DNA of 64,000 bases from Gammaproteobacteria bacterium (GCA_016218365.1 JACREF010000009.1:124001-188000), one strand, 5' to 3'; numbered from the stretch's first letter, positions 47,389-56,920 are shown. A program made the numbers and translations. The notes: generated from the letters alone by a model not told the origin.

Positions 47389-49616
47389 TCCGTCGCCTGG
47401 GTACAGGCATCGTGCCGGCGATTGTGCTGTGCGGATTATTACTGGTCTCACTCTATTTGATGAGTGCGGCAACCCAGAACTCGGAGCAGTTCAGTCGCCT
47501 GTATTTCACCCTGCTGCTGATCAATGTGTTGGGGCTGATTACCCTGGTGATCTTGATTGGCTTTAATATTGTGCGGCTGTTGCGTCAATACCGCCATCGG
47601 GCAGTGGGTTCACGGCTGACATTGCGGCTGGTGATATTGTTCAGCCTGCTGGCACTGTTGCCGGTGTCGATACTGTATTATTTTTCGCTGCAGTTTATCC
47701 AGCGTGGCATCGATAGCTGGCTGGATGTCAGGGTCGAGCAGGCACTTGACGGCGCTCTGGAGGTCAGCCGTGCTTCGCTGGATAATCGCAGGCAGGAATT
47801 GCTGGCGCATACTGACCAGATGGCGCTGGAGTTGCGAGCCGTGCCTCCGCTGCAGCTGCCAGCGCAGCTGCAATCACTGCGCAGCAAGCATCAGGCCCAG
47901 GAGCTCGGATTGCTGTCTCGCAGCGGCCGTCTGGTTGCGTTCGCACCCACCCCGGAAAATCCTGCCATACCTTCGGTTCCGGTAGAGCTGCTGGTGCAGG
48001 AGTTTGCAAAGGGGGCGGGCTATCTGAGTATCGAGGATGCCGGAAACGGCACATTCCGCATTCGTGTCCTGGCCGATGCTGGCATCAGCAGTGATGGTGG
48101 TGAGCCGCTGCTGCTGTATGCAGTATTTCCGGCGACCGATCGCGCCACCATACTGGCGGGCAATATGCAGTCCGCCTATGCCGAGTACAAGAAGGTTATC
48201 CTGTTGCGGGATCCGCTCAAATTCAGTTTTACACTGACATTGTCATTAATCCTGTTGCTGACGCTGCTGGCAGCGGTATGGGCGGCATTTTTTGCCGCGC
48301 GCCGTCTGGTGGCGCCGATACGGGTGCTGGCGATCGGCACCCGGGCCGTGGCCTTCGGGGACTACAATAAACGGTTGCCGCAGCATGGGCATGACGAGCT
48401 CGGCTTTCTTGTTGAGTCGTTCAACGAAATGACGCGTCGCATCGCCGAGGCCAGTGACGAAACCGAGCGCAGTCGTCAGCAGGTTGAGCGGGAACGCGCC
48501 TATCTGCGCGCGGTATTGGGCCGGTTGTCTTCCGGCGTGTTAACCCTCGATCTGCACGGCGCGGTGCGGACGGCCAACAGCGCTGCGGGTCAGATCCTGG
48601 CAGTTGAGTCCCGGGAGTTGATCGGTCTGTCACTGCAGCAATTTTCCGCTGTGCGTAACTGGCTCGGGATGTTTGCCGGCCAGATCCAGTCTCATGTTGC
48701 CGGAGACGAGGCCGAATGGCGCGAAGAGATCCGGATCTCTACAGATAACGGCCAGAAGGTGCTGATTTGCGCGGGTACCCGTTTGTCATCGCTCACCGGC
48801 CGGCATGCCGGACAGGTGATCGTTTTCGAGGATGTGACGGCCCTAGTGCAGGCGCAACGCGATGCGGCCTGGGGTGAGGTGGCGCGGCGTCTGGCGCATG
48901 AGATCAAGAACCCGTTAACACCGATCCAGTTATCTGCCGAACGGTTGCGTCACAAATACCTTGCCAAACTGGCGCCGGCGGATGCCGAGGGTTTTGATCG
49001 CCTGACCTATACCATCGTCCAGCAGGTCGAGGCCATGAAAGAGATGGTCAATGCCTTCAGTGATTATGCGCGCGCGCCACAGCTGCAGCTGAAAAAATTG
49101 CAGCTTAATACACTGGTTGAAGAGATACTGGTGTTATACCGCGAGGGTGGATGCCATGCCCGGCTGGTGGCGGCCTATGGTGAGGGGTTGCCGGAAGTGG
49201 CCGTTGATGCCGGGAGGATCCGGCAGTTGTTACATAATCTGATCAAGAATGCGCTGGAGGCATTTGGGGCCGTAGGTGTGGATCAGGGCGAGATCAGCGT
49301 GACTACCCGGCGGATTAGTGAAGCAGGTCGTGAGCGGATCGAGCTTGCGGTAACTGATAATGGTCCGGGCATTCCTGCGGAGATACTGGAGCATCTGTTC
49401 GAGCCCTATGTGACGGTCAAGGCGCGCGGCAGTGGACTGGGCATGGCGGTAGTCAAGAAGATTGTTGAGGAGCATGCCGGCACCGTGTGGGCGCGTAATA
49501 ACGAAGGAGGTGGTGCCACGGTGATCGTGCAGTTGCCCGTCGAGGCCCTGTCGCGTACTCAGGATGCAGAGCATCGGGCTGCGGCACAGTCACGGGTTGC
49601 AGGAGGCAACAGATGA
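47373..49616 (+). CDS. ntrY: NtrY-type membrane sensor histidine kinase
   Basis: 747 residues. Two or three N-terminal membrane helices come first (AIVLCGLLLVSLYLMSA; LLLINVLGLITLVILIGFNI), then a periplasmic sensor region of about 160 residues and another helix (LTLSLILLLTLLAAVWAAFF). A HAMP linker, a PAS domain (about 380-480), the phosphoacceptor His509 in RRLAHEIKNPLTPIQL, and an ATPase domain with NLIKNALEAFG, DNGPGIPAE and GSGLGMAVVKKI follow. The ATG at 47373 lies within the DUF4390 gene. The stop overlaps the ntrX start (ATGA). It is predicted to phosphorylate the NtrX-like protein; the signal is unknown. Confidence 0.93.
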   Translation: MEVAVIRRLGTGIVPAIVLCGLLLVSLYLMSAATQNSEQFSRLYFTLLLINVLGLITLVILIGFNIVRLLRQYRHRAVGSRLTLRLVILFSLLALLPVSILYYFSLQFIQRGIDSWLDVRVEQALDGALEVSRASLDNRRQELLAHTDQMALELRAVPPLQLPAQLQSLRSKHQAQELGLLSRSGRLVAFAPTPENPAIPSVPVELLVQEFAKGAGYLSIEDAGNGTFRIRVLADAGISSDGGEPLLLYAVFPATDRATILAGNMQSAYAEYKKVILLRDPLKFSFTLTLSLILLLTLLAAVWAAFFAARRLVAPIRVLAIGTRAVAFGDYNKRLPQHGHDELGFLVESFNEMTRRIAEASDETERSRQQVERERAYLRAVLGRLSSGVLTLDLHGAVRTANSAAGQILAVESRELIGLSLQQFSAVRNWLGMFAGQIQSHVAGDEAEWREEIRISTDNGQKVLICAGTRLSSLTGRHAGQVIVFEDVTALVQAQRDAAWGEVARRLAHEIKNPLTPIQLSAERLRHKYLAKLAPADAEGFDRLTYTIVQQVEAMKEMVNAFSDYARAPQLQLKKLQLNTLVEEILVLYREGGCHARLVAAYGEGLPEVAVDAGRIRQLLHNLIKNALEAFGAVGVDQGEISVTTRRISEAGRERIELAVTDNGPGIPAEILEHLFEPYVTVKARGSGLGMAVVKKIVEEHAGTVWARNNEGGGATVIVQLPVEALSRTQDAEHRAAAQSRVAGGNR

Positions 49617-50986
49617 AGCTGCCATATATTCTGGTCGTTGATGATGAGCCGGATATCCGTGCCCTGGTACAGGAGATCCTTGAGGATGAAGGTTATCAGG
49701 TGGCCACCGCCGAGAATGGCGAGCAGGCGCGCCGGCTGCGTCGCAAGCGCAGGCCCGATTTGATCCTGCTTGATATCTGGATGCCTGATATTGATGGCAT
49801 CAGCCTGTTGCGTGAATGGGTGGGGGATGCACACTATGCGCCGGTGGTCATGATCTCCGGTCACGGTACGCTGGAGATGGCGGTCGAGGCGTTACGCCTC
49901 GGCGCCCACGATTTTCTCGAAAAACCGCTATCGACAGCCAAACTGTTGCTGACTGTACGGCGGGTGCTGGAGCTGGAGCAGCTAAAACGCGAAAATCGTG
50001 GCTTGCGCAGCGCAGGCTTGCTGCAACAGGAACCCATTGGCCGCAGTACCCAGATGATAGCCTTGCGGGATCAGGTGCAGCGTATGGCCAGGCATAATGC
50101 CTGGGTGTTGCTGAGTGGTGAGCCGGGTTCGGGATTGAGCCTGTTCGCACGTTATCTGCATCGGTGCAGCGGCCGCGCAGCGGGGCCGTTTGTTGTGCTC
50201 AGGGTGGCAGCTCTTTCCGATGACCCCGCCGCTGTGGAGTTATTTGGTTCCGAGCGCAATGGCAAGATTCAGTATGGTTTGTTCGAGCAGGCCAATGGCG
50301 GCACGCTGTTTCTCAGTGAGATTGCCGATATGGCGCCAGCGATCCAGGCCCGCCTGCTGAGCATCCTCGAGAACCGCAGCCTGGTACGTGCGGGTGGGAG
50401 TGAAGAGGTGGCCCTGGATGTGCGGATTGTTGTTGCAACCCACAAGGATCTGGCGCTGGAGGTTCAGCAGGGACGGTTCCGCGGGGATCTGTATTATCAG
50501 CTGAATGTATTGCCTGTGGTGGTGCCGCCGTTACGCAAACACCCTGACGACATACCGGAGCTGATACGGCATTTCATCGGGTTCTTTGCCGAGCATGACG
50601 GCTTGCGGGCGCGGGATGTCGACCCTATGGCCCTGGAGCGGCTGCGCCAGTATCCGTGGCCGGGTAATGTGCGGGAGCTCAAGAATCTGGTGCAGCGGCT
50701 GCTGATACTTGTCCAGGGTGCCGGGATCACTCTGGCCGATGTCGAGGTCGCACTGGGTCAGTCCGCCGCCAGGGATGACCATGTGCCGGCAGAATATTTT
50801 CTGCCATTGCGCGAGGCGCGCGCCAGCTTCGAAAAAGGCTATATTGAGTACCACTTGCAACACAGCGATGGAAACATTGTCCAGGTGGCACGTCAGGCCG
50901 GCATTGAGCGTACCCATTTGTACCGCAAGTTGCGGGCGTTGGGCATCAAGGCGTTACGTGAGGATGCCGAGAGGTCTGGCGGGTGA
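49613..50986 (+). CDS. ntrX: NtrX-like response regulator with degenerate AAA+ domain
   Basis: 457 residues. The receiver domain has phosphoacceptor Asp54 and Lys104. The central AAA+ domain (about 141-370) and C-terminal Fis-type helix-turn-helix (GNIVQVARQAGIERTHLYRK) follow the NtrC plan. However, Walker A reads GEPGSGLS (169-176), with Leu in place of the catalytic Lys. Walker B is LFLSEI (Ser235 for Asp). The GAFTGA loop that contacts sigma-54 is absent (ELFGSERNGKIQYGLFEQA). It is therefore unlikely to act as a sigma-54 activator; DNA binding and phosphorylation by NtrY could still regulate conventional promoters. Strong AGGAGG upstream. Confidence 0.9.
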   Translation: MKLPYILVVDDEPDIRALVQEILEDEGYQVATAENGEQARRLRRKRRPDLILLDIWMPDIDGISLLREWVGDAHYAPVVMISGHGTLEMAVEALRLGAHDFLEKPLSTAKLLLTVRRVLELEQLKRENRGLRSAGLLQQEPIGRSTQMIALRDQVQRMARHNAWVLLSGEPGSGLSLFARYLHRCSGRAAGPFVVLRVAALSDDPAAVELFGSERNGKIQYGLFEQANGGTLFLSEIADMAPAIQARLLSILENRSLVRAGGSEEVALDVRIVVATHKDLALEVQQGRFRGDLYYQLNVLPVVVPPLRKHPDDIPELIRHFIGFFAEHDGLRARDVDPMALERLRQYPWPGNVRELKNLVQRLLILVQGAGITLADVEVALGQSAARDDHVPAEYFLPLREARASFEKGYIEYHLQHSDGNIVQVARQAGIERTHLYRKLRALGIKALREDAERSGG

Positions 50987-51035
50987 TGAATTATCCATTC
51001 ACTTTCCGCGGTGGCAGGATTAAGATAGCCGCGCG

Positions 51036-52409
51036 ATGAAAATTATTATACTGGGTGCCGGGCAGGTCGGGTCGTCGGTAGCGGAGAATCTGTCACGCGA
51101 GGCGAACGACATCACGGTTGTTGATAATAACTATGAATTACTGTCCAAGCTGCAGGACCGTCTGGATATCAGTACGGTGCATGGTCACGCCGCCCACCCC
51201 GATATCCTGCGTCAGGCCGGGGCCGATGATGCCGACATGATCATCGCGGTGACCAACAGTGATGAAACCAATATGGTGGCCTGTCAGGTCGCCTACACGC
51301 TGTTTCATACCCCGACCAAGATTGCCCGGGTACGGTCGCGCAGTTACCTCGACCAGCCGCAACTGTTTACCCAGGAGGCGCTGCCGGTCGACATGCTGAT
51401 CAGTCCCGAGCAGGCGGTCATCGATCAGGTGCAGCGGCTGATTGAATTTCCCGGGGCCTTGCAGGTGCTGGACTTTGCCGATGGCCGGGTTCGGCTGGTA
51501 GCAGTACGGGCCTATTACGGTGGTCCGCTGGTGGGCCATGAATTGCGCGAGCTGGGCGGACATATGCCCAACATCCAGACCCGGGTGGCCGCGATCTACC
51601 GGCGCGGTGAATCGGTGATCCCGCAGGGTGATACGGTGATTGAGGTGGACGATGAGGTGTTCTTTGTTGCGGCCAAGGGACATATCCGTGAGGTCATGAG
51701 CGAGTTGCGCCGTCTCGATCGACCGGTCAAGAAGGTGATGCTGGTGGGCGGCGGCAATATCGGCCGCGGCCTGGCGCGGGCGCTGGAGGGCAAATATCAG
51801 GTCAAGTTGATCGATCATAATGCGCAGCGGGTCGAGCAGCTGTCTTCGGAGCTGGAACGGACGCTGGTGCTGCTGGGTGATGCCGCCAGTGAAGAGTTGC
51901 TGCGCGAGGAGAATATCGAGAATGTCGATGTCTTCTGCGGCGTCACCAATGATGATGAGGTAAATATCCTGTCGGCGATGCTGGCCAAGAGGCTGGGCGC
52001 CAAGAAGGTCATGAGCTTGATTAACCGGACCGCCTATGTTGACCTGGTGGAGAGTAGTGATATCGATATTGCGATCTCGCCGCATCAGGCGACGATCGGC
52101 GGGCTGCTGGCCCATGTGCGGCGCGGCGATGTCGTGGTTGTGCATTCATTGCGCCGCGGCGCGGCCGAGGCGATCGAGGCCGTGGCGCACGGTGACATGA
52201 ATTCCTCCAAGGTGGTCGGGCGCGCCATCGAGGATATCCGGTTGCCACCGGCTACTACCATTGGCGCCATAGTGCGTGGTGACCAGGTGATCATTGCCCA
52301 TCACGACACTGTGATCGAGTCCGAGGACCATGTCGTGCTGTTTCTGGTCGATAAAAAACACATCGCCGAGGTCGAAAAGCTGTTCCAGGTCGGGGTGACC
52401 TTTTTGTGA
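51036..52409 (+). CDS. trkA: Trk potassium uptake regulatory subunit TrkA
   Basis: Peripheral NAD(H)/ATP-binding subunit that gates the Trk K+ channel. 457 residues (E. coli 458) made of two RCK units. The first nucleotide site is [17 protein letters not shown] at the N-terminus, the second is [18 protein letters not shown] (about 230-248). It lies 49 bases after ntrX and 18 bases before trkH, the expected pairing of channel and regulator. Confidence 0.97.
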   Translation: MKIIILGAGQVGSSVAENLSREANDITVVDNNYELLSKLQDRLDISTVHGHAAHPDILRQAGADDADMIIAVTNSDETNMVACQVAYTLFHTPTKIARVRSRSYLDQPQLFTQEALPVDMLISPEQAVIDQVQRLIEFPGALQVLDFADGRVRLVAVRAYYGGPLVGHELRELGGHMPNIQTRVAAIYRRGESVIPQGDTVIEVDDEVFFVAAKGHIREVMSELRRLDRPVKKVMLVGGGNIGRGLARALEGKYQVKLIDHNAQRVEQLSSELERTLVLLGDAASEELLREENIENVDVFCGVTNDDEVNILSAMLAKRLGAKKVMSLINRTAYVDLVESSDIDIAISPHQATIGGLLAHVRRGDVVVVHSLRRGAAEAIEAVAHGDMNSSKVVGRAIEDIRLPPATTIGAIVRGDQVIIAHHDTVIESEDHVVLFLVDKKHIAEVEKLFQVGVTFL

Positions 52410-52427
52410 GCAGCATGTAGCAGCATC

Positions 52428-53873
52428 ATGCAGCGTAAGGCTATACAGCGTTTTACCGGGATATTGCTGATTGTTTTCAGCCTGACACTGCTGCCCTCGA
52501 TCCTTCTGGCATGGATCAATGATGAGGAATCCCTGACCGGATTCGCCTTGTCGTTGCTGGTCACGGCGGGATCTGGGTTGGTGCTGTGGTGGCCGGTGCG
52601 CAATTATGCGCGTGAACTGCAGGTGCGGGACGGTTTCGGCATTGTCGCCATCTTCTGGCTGGCACTGGGGCTGTATGGCGGTATCCCGTTTCTGTTTAAT
52701 CCCGGGGTGCCGCTGGTCGATGCCTTTTTTGAAACGGTATCGGGTCTGACCTCGACCGGCTCGACGGTCTTCATCGGTCTGGACAAGCTGCCGCTGTCGA
52801 CATTGTATTACCGTGCCCAGCTTGAATGGGTGGGCGGAATCGGCGTCGTCGTTCTGGCGATCGCGGTGTTGCCGATGCTCGGTATCGGGGGCATGCAGCT
52901 CTACCGGGCCGAGACCCCAGGGCCGATGAAGGACAGCAAGCTGACGCCGCGCATCACCGAGACCGCAAAGGCCTTGTGGTATGTCTATCTGGGGTTGACG
53001 GTGGCCTGCGCCGGTGGTTACTGGCTGGCCGGCATGGATGTCTTCGATGCGATCTGTCACGCCTATGCGACGGTGTCGCTGGGCGGCTTCTCGACCCACG
53101 ATGCCAGCTTCACCTATTTCAACAATGTCTGGATCGATGTGGTCTGCATGGTGTTCATGGTGCTGGCCGGCGTCAACTTCGCGGTGCATTTCCTGGCATG
53201 GCGCGGGCTGAGCCTGAAGCCATATAAAAATGATCCCGAATTTCTCACCTATATCCTGATCCTGTCCGTGGCAGGCCTGCTGGTGGTGCTCGGCCTGTAT
53301 CTGCACGGCGTCTACCCGACCTGGGGTGATGCCGCCCGCTTCGGGCTGTTCAATTTCATCTCGGTGGCGACCACCACCGGCTTTGTGTCCGCCGATTTTC
53401 CGAGCTGGCCGGCCTTTGTCCCGGCACTGATGTTCATGACCAGTTTCATTGGCGCCTGTGCCGGGTCGACCGGTGGCGGCCTGAAGGTGATACGGGTATT
53501 GATGCTGGTCCGTCAGGGGATGCGCGAGGTGCGGCGGCTGATCCACCCCAATGCCCAGTTCCCGGTCAAGATCGGCGGCGTGCCGTTGACCAGCCGTGTC
53601 ATCAGTGCGGTGTGGGGTTTCTTTGCATTGTATATCGCCAGCTATGGCCTGTTGTCGCTGGCGGTGGCGGCCACCGGGCTGGATTACGTGACCGCCTTTT
53701 CGGCCGTGGCCGCCTGTTTGAACAATGCCGGCGTGGGCCTGGGGGCGGTCAGCGCCAACTTTGCCGGCCTCAGTGACACGGCCAAATGGATATTGAGCTT
53801 TGCGATGTTGCTGGGCCGGCTGGAGATCTTCACAGTGTTAGTGCTGTTGATGCCTGAGTACTGGAGGCACTGA
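52428..53873 (+). CDS. trkH: Trk potassium uptake channel TrkH
   Basis: Inner-membrane K+ translocating subunit, 481 residues (E. coli TrkH 483). It has about ten membrane helices with four selectivity-filter loops; readable examples are GLTSTGSTVF, ATVSLGGFSTHDASF, SVATTTGFVSADF and ACLNNAGVGLG. The CAGSTGGGLKVIRVL linker is also present. The ATG at 52428 lies 18 bases after trkA, and a methyltransferase gene begins three bases after its stop. Confidence 0.97.
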   Translation: MQRKAIQRFTGILLIVFSLTLLPSILLAWINDEESLTGFALSLLVTAGSGLVLWWPVRNYARELQVRDGFGIVAIFWLALGLYGGIPFLFNPGVPLVDAFFETVSGLTSTGSTVFIGLDKLPLSTLYYRAQLEWVGGIGVVVLAIAVLPMLGIGGMQLYRAETPGPMKDSKLTPRITETAKALWYVYLGLTVACAGGYWLAGMDVFDAICHAYATVSLGGFSTHDASFTYFNNVWIDVVCMVFMVLAGVNFAVHFLAWRGLSLKPYKNDPEFLTYILILSVAGLLVVLGLYLHGVYPTWGDAARFGLFNFISVATTTGFVSADFPSWPAFVPALMFMTSFIGACAGSTGGGLKVIRVLMLVRQGMREVRRLIHPNAQFPVKIGGVPLTSRVISAVWGFFALYIASYGLLSLAVAATGLDYVTAFSAVAACLNNAGVGLGAVSANFAGLSDTAKWILSFAMLLGRLEIFTVLVLLMPEYWRH

Positions 53874-53876
53874 TCC

Positions 53877-54455
53877 ATGAATGACGAGACGCGGGATAAA
53901 TGGGATGCTGTCTACGACGCGAGAGATGTGGCAGCAGCCGAACCGGCGCGGGTCCTGGTTGAATATGTCCATCTGCTACCAAAAAGCGGTCAGGCGCTGG
54001 AGGTTGCCTGCGGCCGCGGGGGCAATGCGGTATATCTGGCGCGGCATGGCTTGCAGGTGACGGCGTGGGACATATCGCCGGTGGTCGTTGATAAGCTGCG
54101 GCACTATGCTGAACAGCAGCAGCTCGATCTGCATGCCGCGGCGCGGGATCTGCGTCAGCACCCCCCAATCCCAGGGAGTTTTGATGTCATAGTCGTGACC
54201 CACTTTCTTGATCGATCGCTGATCCCGGCACTGATCGATGCATTGCGCCCGGGGGGGCTGATGTTCTATCAGACCTTCACTAGGTCGTGCGTCAGCGCTG
54301 CCGGGCCCAGTAATCCCGAGTTTCGCCTGGCCGATAATGAGCTGCTGGTTTTGTTCGGCGGTTTCCGGCTCCTTGCCTACCGTGACGAGGGGCGGGTTGG
54401 AGACCTGGGCCGCGGATTCAGGGATCTGGCGCTGATCGTGGCACAGAAGATATGA
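53877..54455 (+). CDS. Class I SAM-dependent methyltransferase (TehB-like)
   Basis: 192 residues with a SAM-binding motif I in ALEVACGRGGNAVYLARHG, motif II at VTAWDISPVVVDKL and a post-motif FDVIVVTHFLDRSLIP. It resembles small tellurite-resistance-type (TehB) or thiopurine methyltransferase-like proteins. It is probably co-transcribed with trkH. The substrate is unknown. Confidence 0.85.
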   Translation: MNDETRDKWDAVYDARDVAAAEPARVLVEYVHLLPKSGQALEVACGRGGNAVYLARHGLQVTAWDISPVVVDKLRHYAEQQQLDLHAAARDLRQHPPIPGSFDVIVVTHFLDRSLIPALIDALRPGGLMFYQTFTRSCVSAAGPSNPEFRLADNELLVLFGGFRLLAYRDEGRVGDLGRGFRDLALIVAQKI

Positions 54456-54605
54456 ATCAATGGCATGCGAGGGAAAAATGTTGTTTAAGCATCCTATAAC
54501 GTAAGGTTCGAGGTTGTCGCAATTATTTAACTATATGTTATTTAAAGATTATATTCTGCGTCTGGTGTAATTGCTCAGGGGGCATCATGCCTTGACAGTA
54601 ACGGG

Positions 54606-54634
54606 TTGACACGGATAATATTAATCGTCACTAT
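54606..54634 (+). promoter_or_regulatory. Candidate promoter for the exported-protein gene
   Basis: A perfect -35 box TTGACA (54606-54611) is followed after 17 bases by a weak -10 (CACTAT, 54629-54634). The weak -10 and the adjacent tandem repeat suggest that an activator is needed. The surrounding 54456-54687 gap is AT-rich and otherwise empty. Confidence 0.4.
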
Positions 54635-54645
54635 TCGTCAGTATA
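54626..54645. repeat. Tandem 10-base direct repeat over the -10 region
   Basis: CGTCACTATT and CGTCAGTATA (8 of 10 identical) stand head to tail, one helical turn apart, 43 bases upstream of the start codon of the exported protein. This layout suits a regulator binding one DNA face. Confidence 0.4.
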
Positions 54646-54687
54646 GGCCAGAGAAAGTGGCAGTAGAAATTCCACCAGGGGGGTTAT

Positions 54688-55743
54688 ATGAAGTTAGGTA
54701 AAGCGATCAAGCTGGTAACCATCATCAGCGTCCTGCCTGTCGGTAGTGCGTTTGCCTTGGGATCGGGCGACTTCCAGAAGTTTAAGGCAGCAACCGGCAC
54801 CATAACGAGCTCGCTCTGTACTGGTACTAACGGGTTAACCTGCCAAGTGATTAATAGTGGCGCAGGTTTCCTGCAGGAGCAGGTCACTGAGACCCTCTCA
54901 GGTGGTGTGGTAAATAAATATATTCATACGATCATCACCGAGCAGACTGCAGGTGACGCTGCAGGTACTGTCGCTAGCCTCCTGCCCTACAGTGATGAGA
55001 GCTTTGTCCGCGCCGATGGCACCAATCCGGGCATCCTATCCAAGCAGACGGTTGTTGATACCGCAAAGAATTTCAACAGTTCAACCAGTCTGAGTACCGG
55101 GTGGGCGGGTAGTGTAGTGGCTGGCAAGAATATCAATAAGCTGGTCATCGATCAGGGCTTTACCGATTATGGCAAGCTCAAGTATGCCAATGGTAACCCG
55201 GTCAAGAACGACGGTGATTCATTCTCCAATCATTTCACCCTTGCGTTGGACAGTGATGCAGCGACAAGCGCGGTACTGGGTAAGAACATGACCCTAGACC
55301 AGCTCGTTGAAATGGGGAATGGTGGTACGCTGGCCAATGATGCCTTGGTAGCTGGCACGGCCAATACGACAGACATACAGCGCTTTACTGCCAGTATGCT
55401 GCAGGGCACGGTTCTGCCTGCATCGGGCAGCATTGATCTGGGCGCTGATACTAACGGCGTTGATCCTGCTGCTGTGGCATGGAATAACAGCGGTGCTACC
55501 AATATCAGTGGCGACTCTGTGATGTTGGTGTGGTTAGGTCAAGGTGTAAACCTTAGTACGGGCACCACGCTTGATATGTCCAATTTTGGTTTTGAAAGTG
55601 TTAGTGCCAATGTTCAGGGTGTAGCGACGACAGCGAGCACCTATTCTAGGACGGCGGCGGGCGGTGGTGCTCCGTTTGTTTGGGATACTGCATTTGGAGT
55701 AACAAATCCGATTACATTGCCAGCCCTGAATTCGATCCCCTGA
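54688..55743 (+). CDS. Exported protein of unknown family
   Basis: 351 residues with a clear signal peptide (MKLGKAIKLVTIISVLPVGS, cleavage near AFA-LG) and a GGGGGG ribosome site at the ATG. The mature protein is rich in Gly, Thr, Asn and Ser with many short beta-type stretches and two close Cys (TSSLCTGTNGLTCQV), possibly a disulfide. It has no membrane anchor, sorting tail or recognised domain. A strong hairpin follows. It heads the envelope cluster and may be its secreted substrate or a surface structural protein; this is inference from position. Confidence 0.65.
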   Translation: MKLGKAIKLVTIISVLPVGSAFALGSGDFQKFKAATGTITSSLCTGTNGLTCQVINSGAGFLQEQVTETLSGGVVNKYIHTIITEQTAGDAAGTVASLLPYSDESFVRADGTNPGILSKQTVVDTAKNFNSSTSLSTGWAGSVVAGKNINKLVIDQGFTDYGKLKYANGNPVKNDGDSFSNHFTLALDSDAATSAVLGKNMTLDQLVEMGNGGTLANDALVAGTANTTDIQRFTASMLQGTVLPASGSIDLGADTNGVDPAAVAWNNSGATNISGDSVMLVWLGQGVNLSTGTTLDMSNFGFESVSANVQGVATTASTYSRTAAGGGAPFVWDTAFGVTNPITLPALNSIP

Positions 55744-55766
55744 TCGCGCATAACTGTTGTTGAATC

Positions 55767-55794
55767 GACAAGGGCACCTTCGGGTGCCCTTGTC
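55767..55794. terminator. Hairpin after the exported-protein gene
   Basis: A perfect 12-bp stem GACAAGGGCACC / GGTGCCCTTGTC with a stable TTCG tetraloop, starting 24 bases after the stop codon. Only three Ts follow (ATTTGC), so termination may be partial, giving high expression of the first gene and lower expression of the rest. Confidence 0.6.
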
Positions 55795-55882
55795 ATTTGC
55801 GGCGAACGCAATTGGGATTCCACTGTTATACATGATAGTATTATGTATAACGTTTTTCATCGCAGGGTGGCGGGATTTTGTT

Positions 55883-56839
55883 ATGTCAGTAATTAGATAT
55901 GCAACAGTGCTGATGATGATGCTGATTGCTAGTGGCGTCATTGCGGAGTCAATGGCCCCAGCAGCAGATAACATTTCAGGTGAAGAAGTGTTTCGAAAGT
56001 GTGGGTATAAATATCCTGGCAAGGATCAGGTATCCAGGTTTACGGTATTGCTACGTAATGATGATGGTCAGGTCAAGAAAAGCGAATATATAAGGGTCTG
56101 GAAGGATTTTGACGGCATTGACCAAATTGCCGATAAGATGCTGCTGTTTACCATCTATCCACCTGACGCCAAGGGCGCCTCATTTATGCGCGTGGCTTAT
56201 ACCAAGGAGCAGCAATATAAGGTTGATCAGTGGATTTATCTGCCGGTGCTGAAAAAGATCCGGCGCGTTACGGTGCGAGACCCTGGCGATAGTTTTCTGA
56301 ATTCAAACCTGACCTACGCAGATGTTGCCATGCGGGCGCTGGAGGATGACACGCATAAACTGTTGGGAGTAAAAAAGGTCAAGGACTTGGAATTTTATGT
56401 TGTAGAGAGTATCCCAAGAGAAACGAAACCTTTATACAGTAAGCGAGTGTTCTGGTTTGAGAAGACGGTAGATTGGAAAGATTGTTCAAATGTTCGTATA
56501 GATTATTATGATACCAAAGGCGAGCTGCAGAAGGAGCAGTTCATTAAGTGGCAGCGCGTCGGCGACGCATGGATATGGGACCGGGTCTTGGTGCGTAATA
56601 GGCAAAACCAAAGCGCATCCGTATTTGAGCTGAGTGGTGTCAGGATAAATACCGGCATACGTGAGGATGTCTTTAGCGAGCGTAGTCTGGTGCAGGGTCT
56701 GAAGCTGGAGGGTGGGGGTGAAGACTCCCCGGCATCGAGGGAAGATGGCAAGAAAGGTGAGGGCACTGGAGATGTGCCAGCTGCAGCAGTAACAAATAAT
56801 GTTCTTGACGGCAGTGCTGAGGGCGCAGCCAGAAAGTGA
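55883..56839 (+). CDS. LolA-like outer-membrane lipoprotein-sorting family protein
   Basis: 318 residues from the ATG at 55883, chosen because it begins a signal peptide (MSVIRYATVLMMMLIASGVI, cleavage near IAE-SM). The fold is the LolA-like type (PF17131 style): LFTIYPPDAKGASFMRVAY, QWIYLPVLKKIRRVTV and FLNSNLTYADVAMR are characteristic. Such proteins usually accompany RND/MMPL lipid transporters and DUF1302/DUF1329 porins; no RND gene is present here. The C-terminal 45 residues are charged and low-complexity. A periplasmic lipid or lipoprotein carrier role is inferred. Confidence 0.8.
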   Translation: MSVIRYATVLMMMLIASGVIAESMAPAADNISGEEVFRKCGYKYPGKDQVSRFTVLLRNDDGQVKKSEYIRVWKDFDGIDQIADKMLLFTIYPPDAKGASFMRVAYTKEQQYKVDQWIYLPVLKKIRRVTVRDPGDSFLNSNLTYADVAMRALEDDTHKLLGVKKVKDLEFYVVESIPRETKPLYSKRVFWFEKTVDWKDCSNVRIDYYDTKGELQKEQFIKWQRVGDAWIWDRVLVRNRQNQSASVFELSGVRINTGIREDVFSERSLVQGLKLEGGGEDSPASREDGKKGEGTGDVPAAAVTNNVLDGSAEGAARK

Positions 56840-56895
56840 TCGATGTGAAAGAGCGCTGTTGTATGGACGAGTAGTTAAATCGTGTTATACTTTGT

Positions 56896-56909
56896 CTAAC
56901 ACTTGTTAG
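56896..56909. promoter_or_regulatory. Palindromic operator candidate upstream of the ribbon-helix-helix gene
   Basis: CTAACA-CT-TGTTAG is a perfect palindrome with 6-base arms. It sits 12 bases before the start codon of the next gene and just after a -10-like TATACT (56886-56891). Position and symmetry fit an autoregulatory site for that gene's product. Confidence 0.5.
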
Positions 56910-56920
56910 GCGGAGGCGAT

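Noticed and set aside
51138-52145. A 335-codon minus-strand frame opposite trkA
   Set aside because: Antisense shadow of trkA; no ribosome site and no family resemblance.
52146-53546. A 466-codon open frame on the minus strand opposite trkA/trkH
   Set aside because: It lies antisense to clearly identified trkA and trkH, is His/Gln/Asp-rich with no domain, and such long shadow frames are common in GC-rich DNA.
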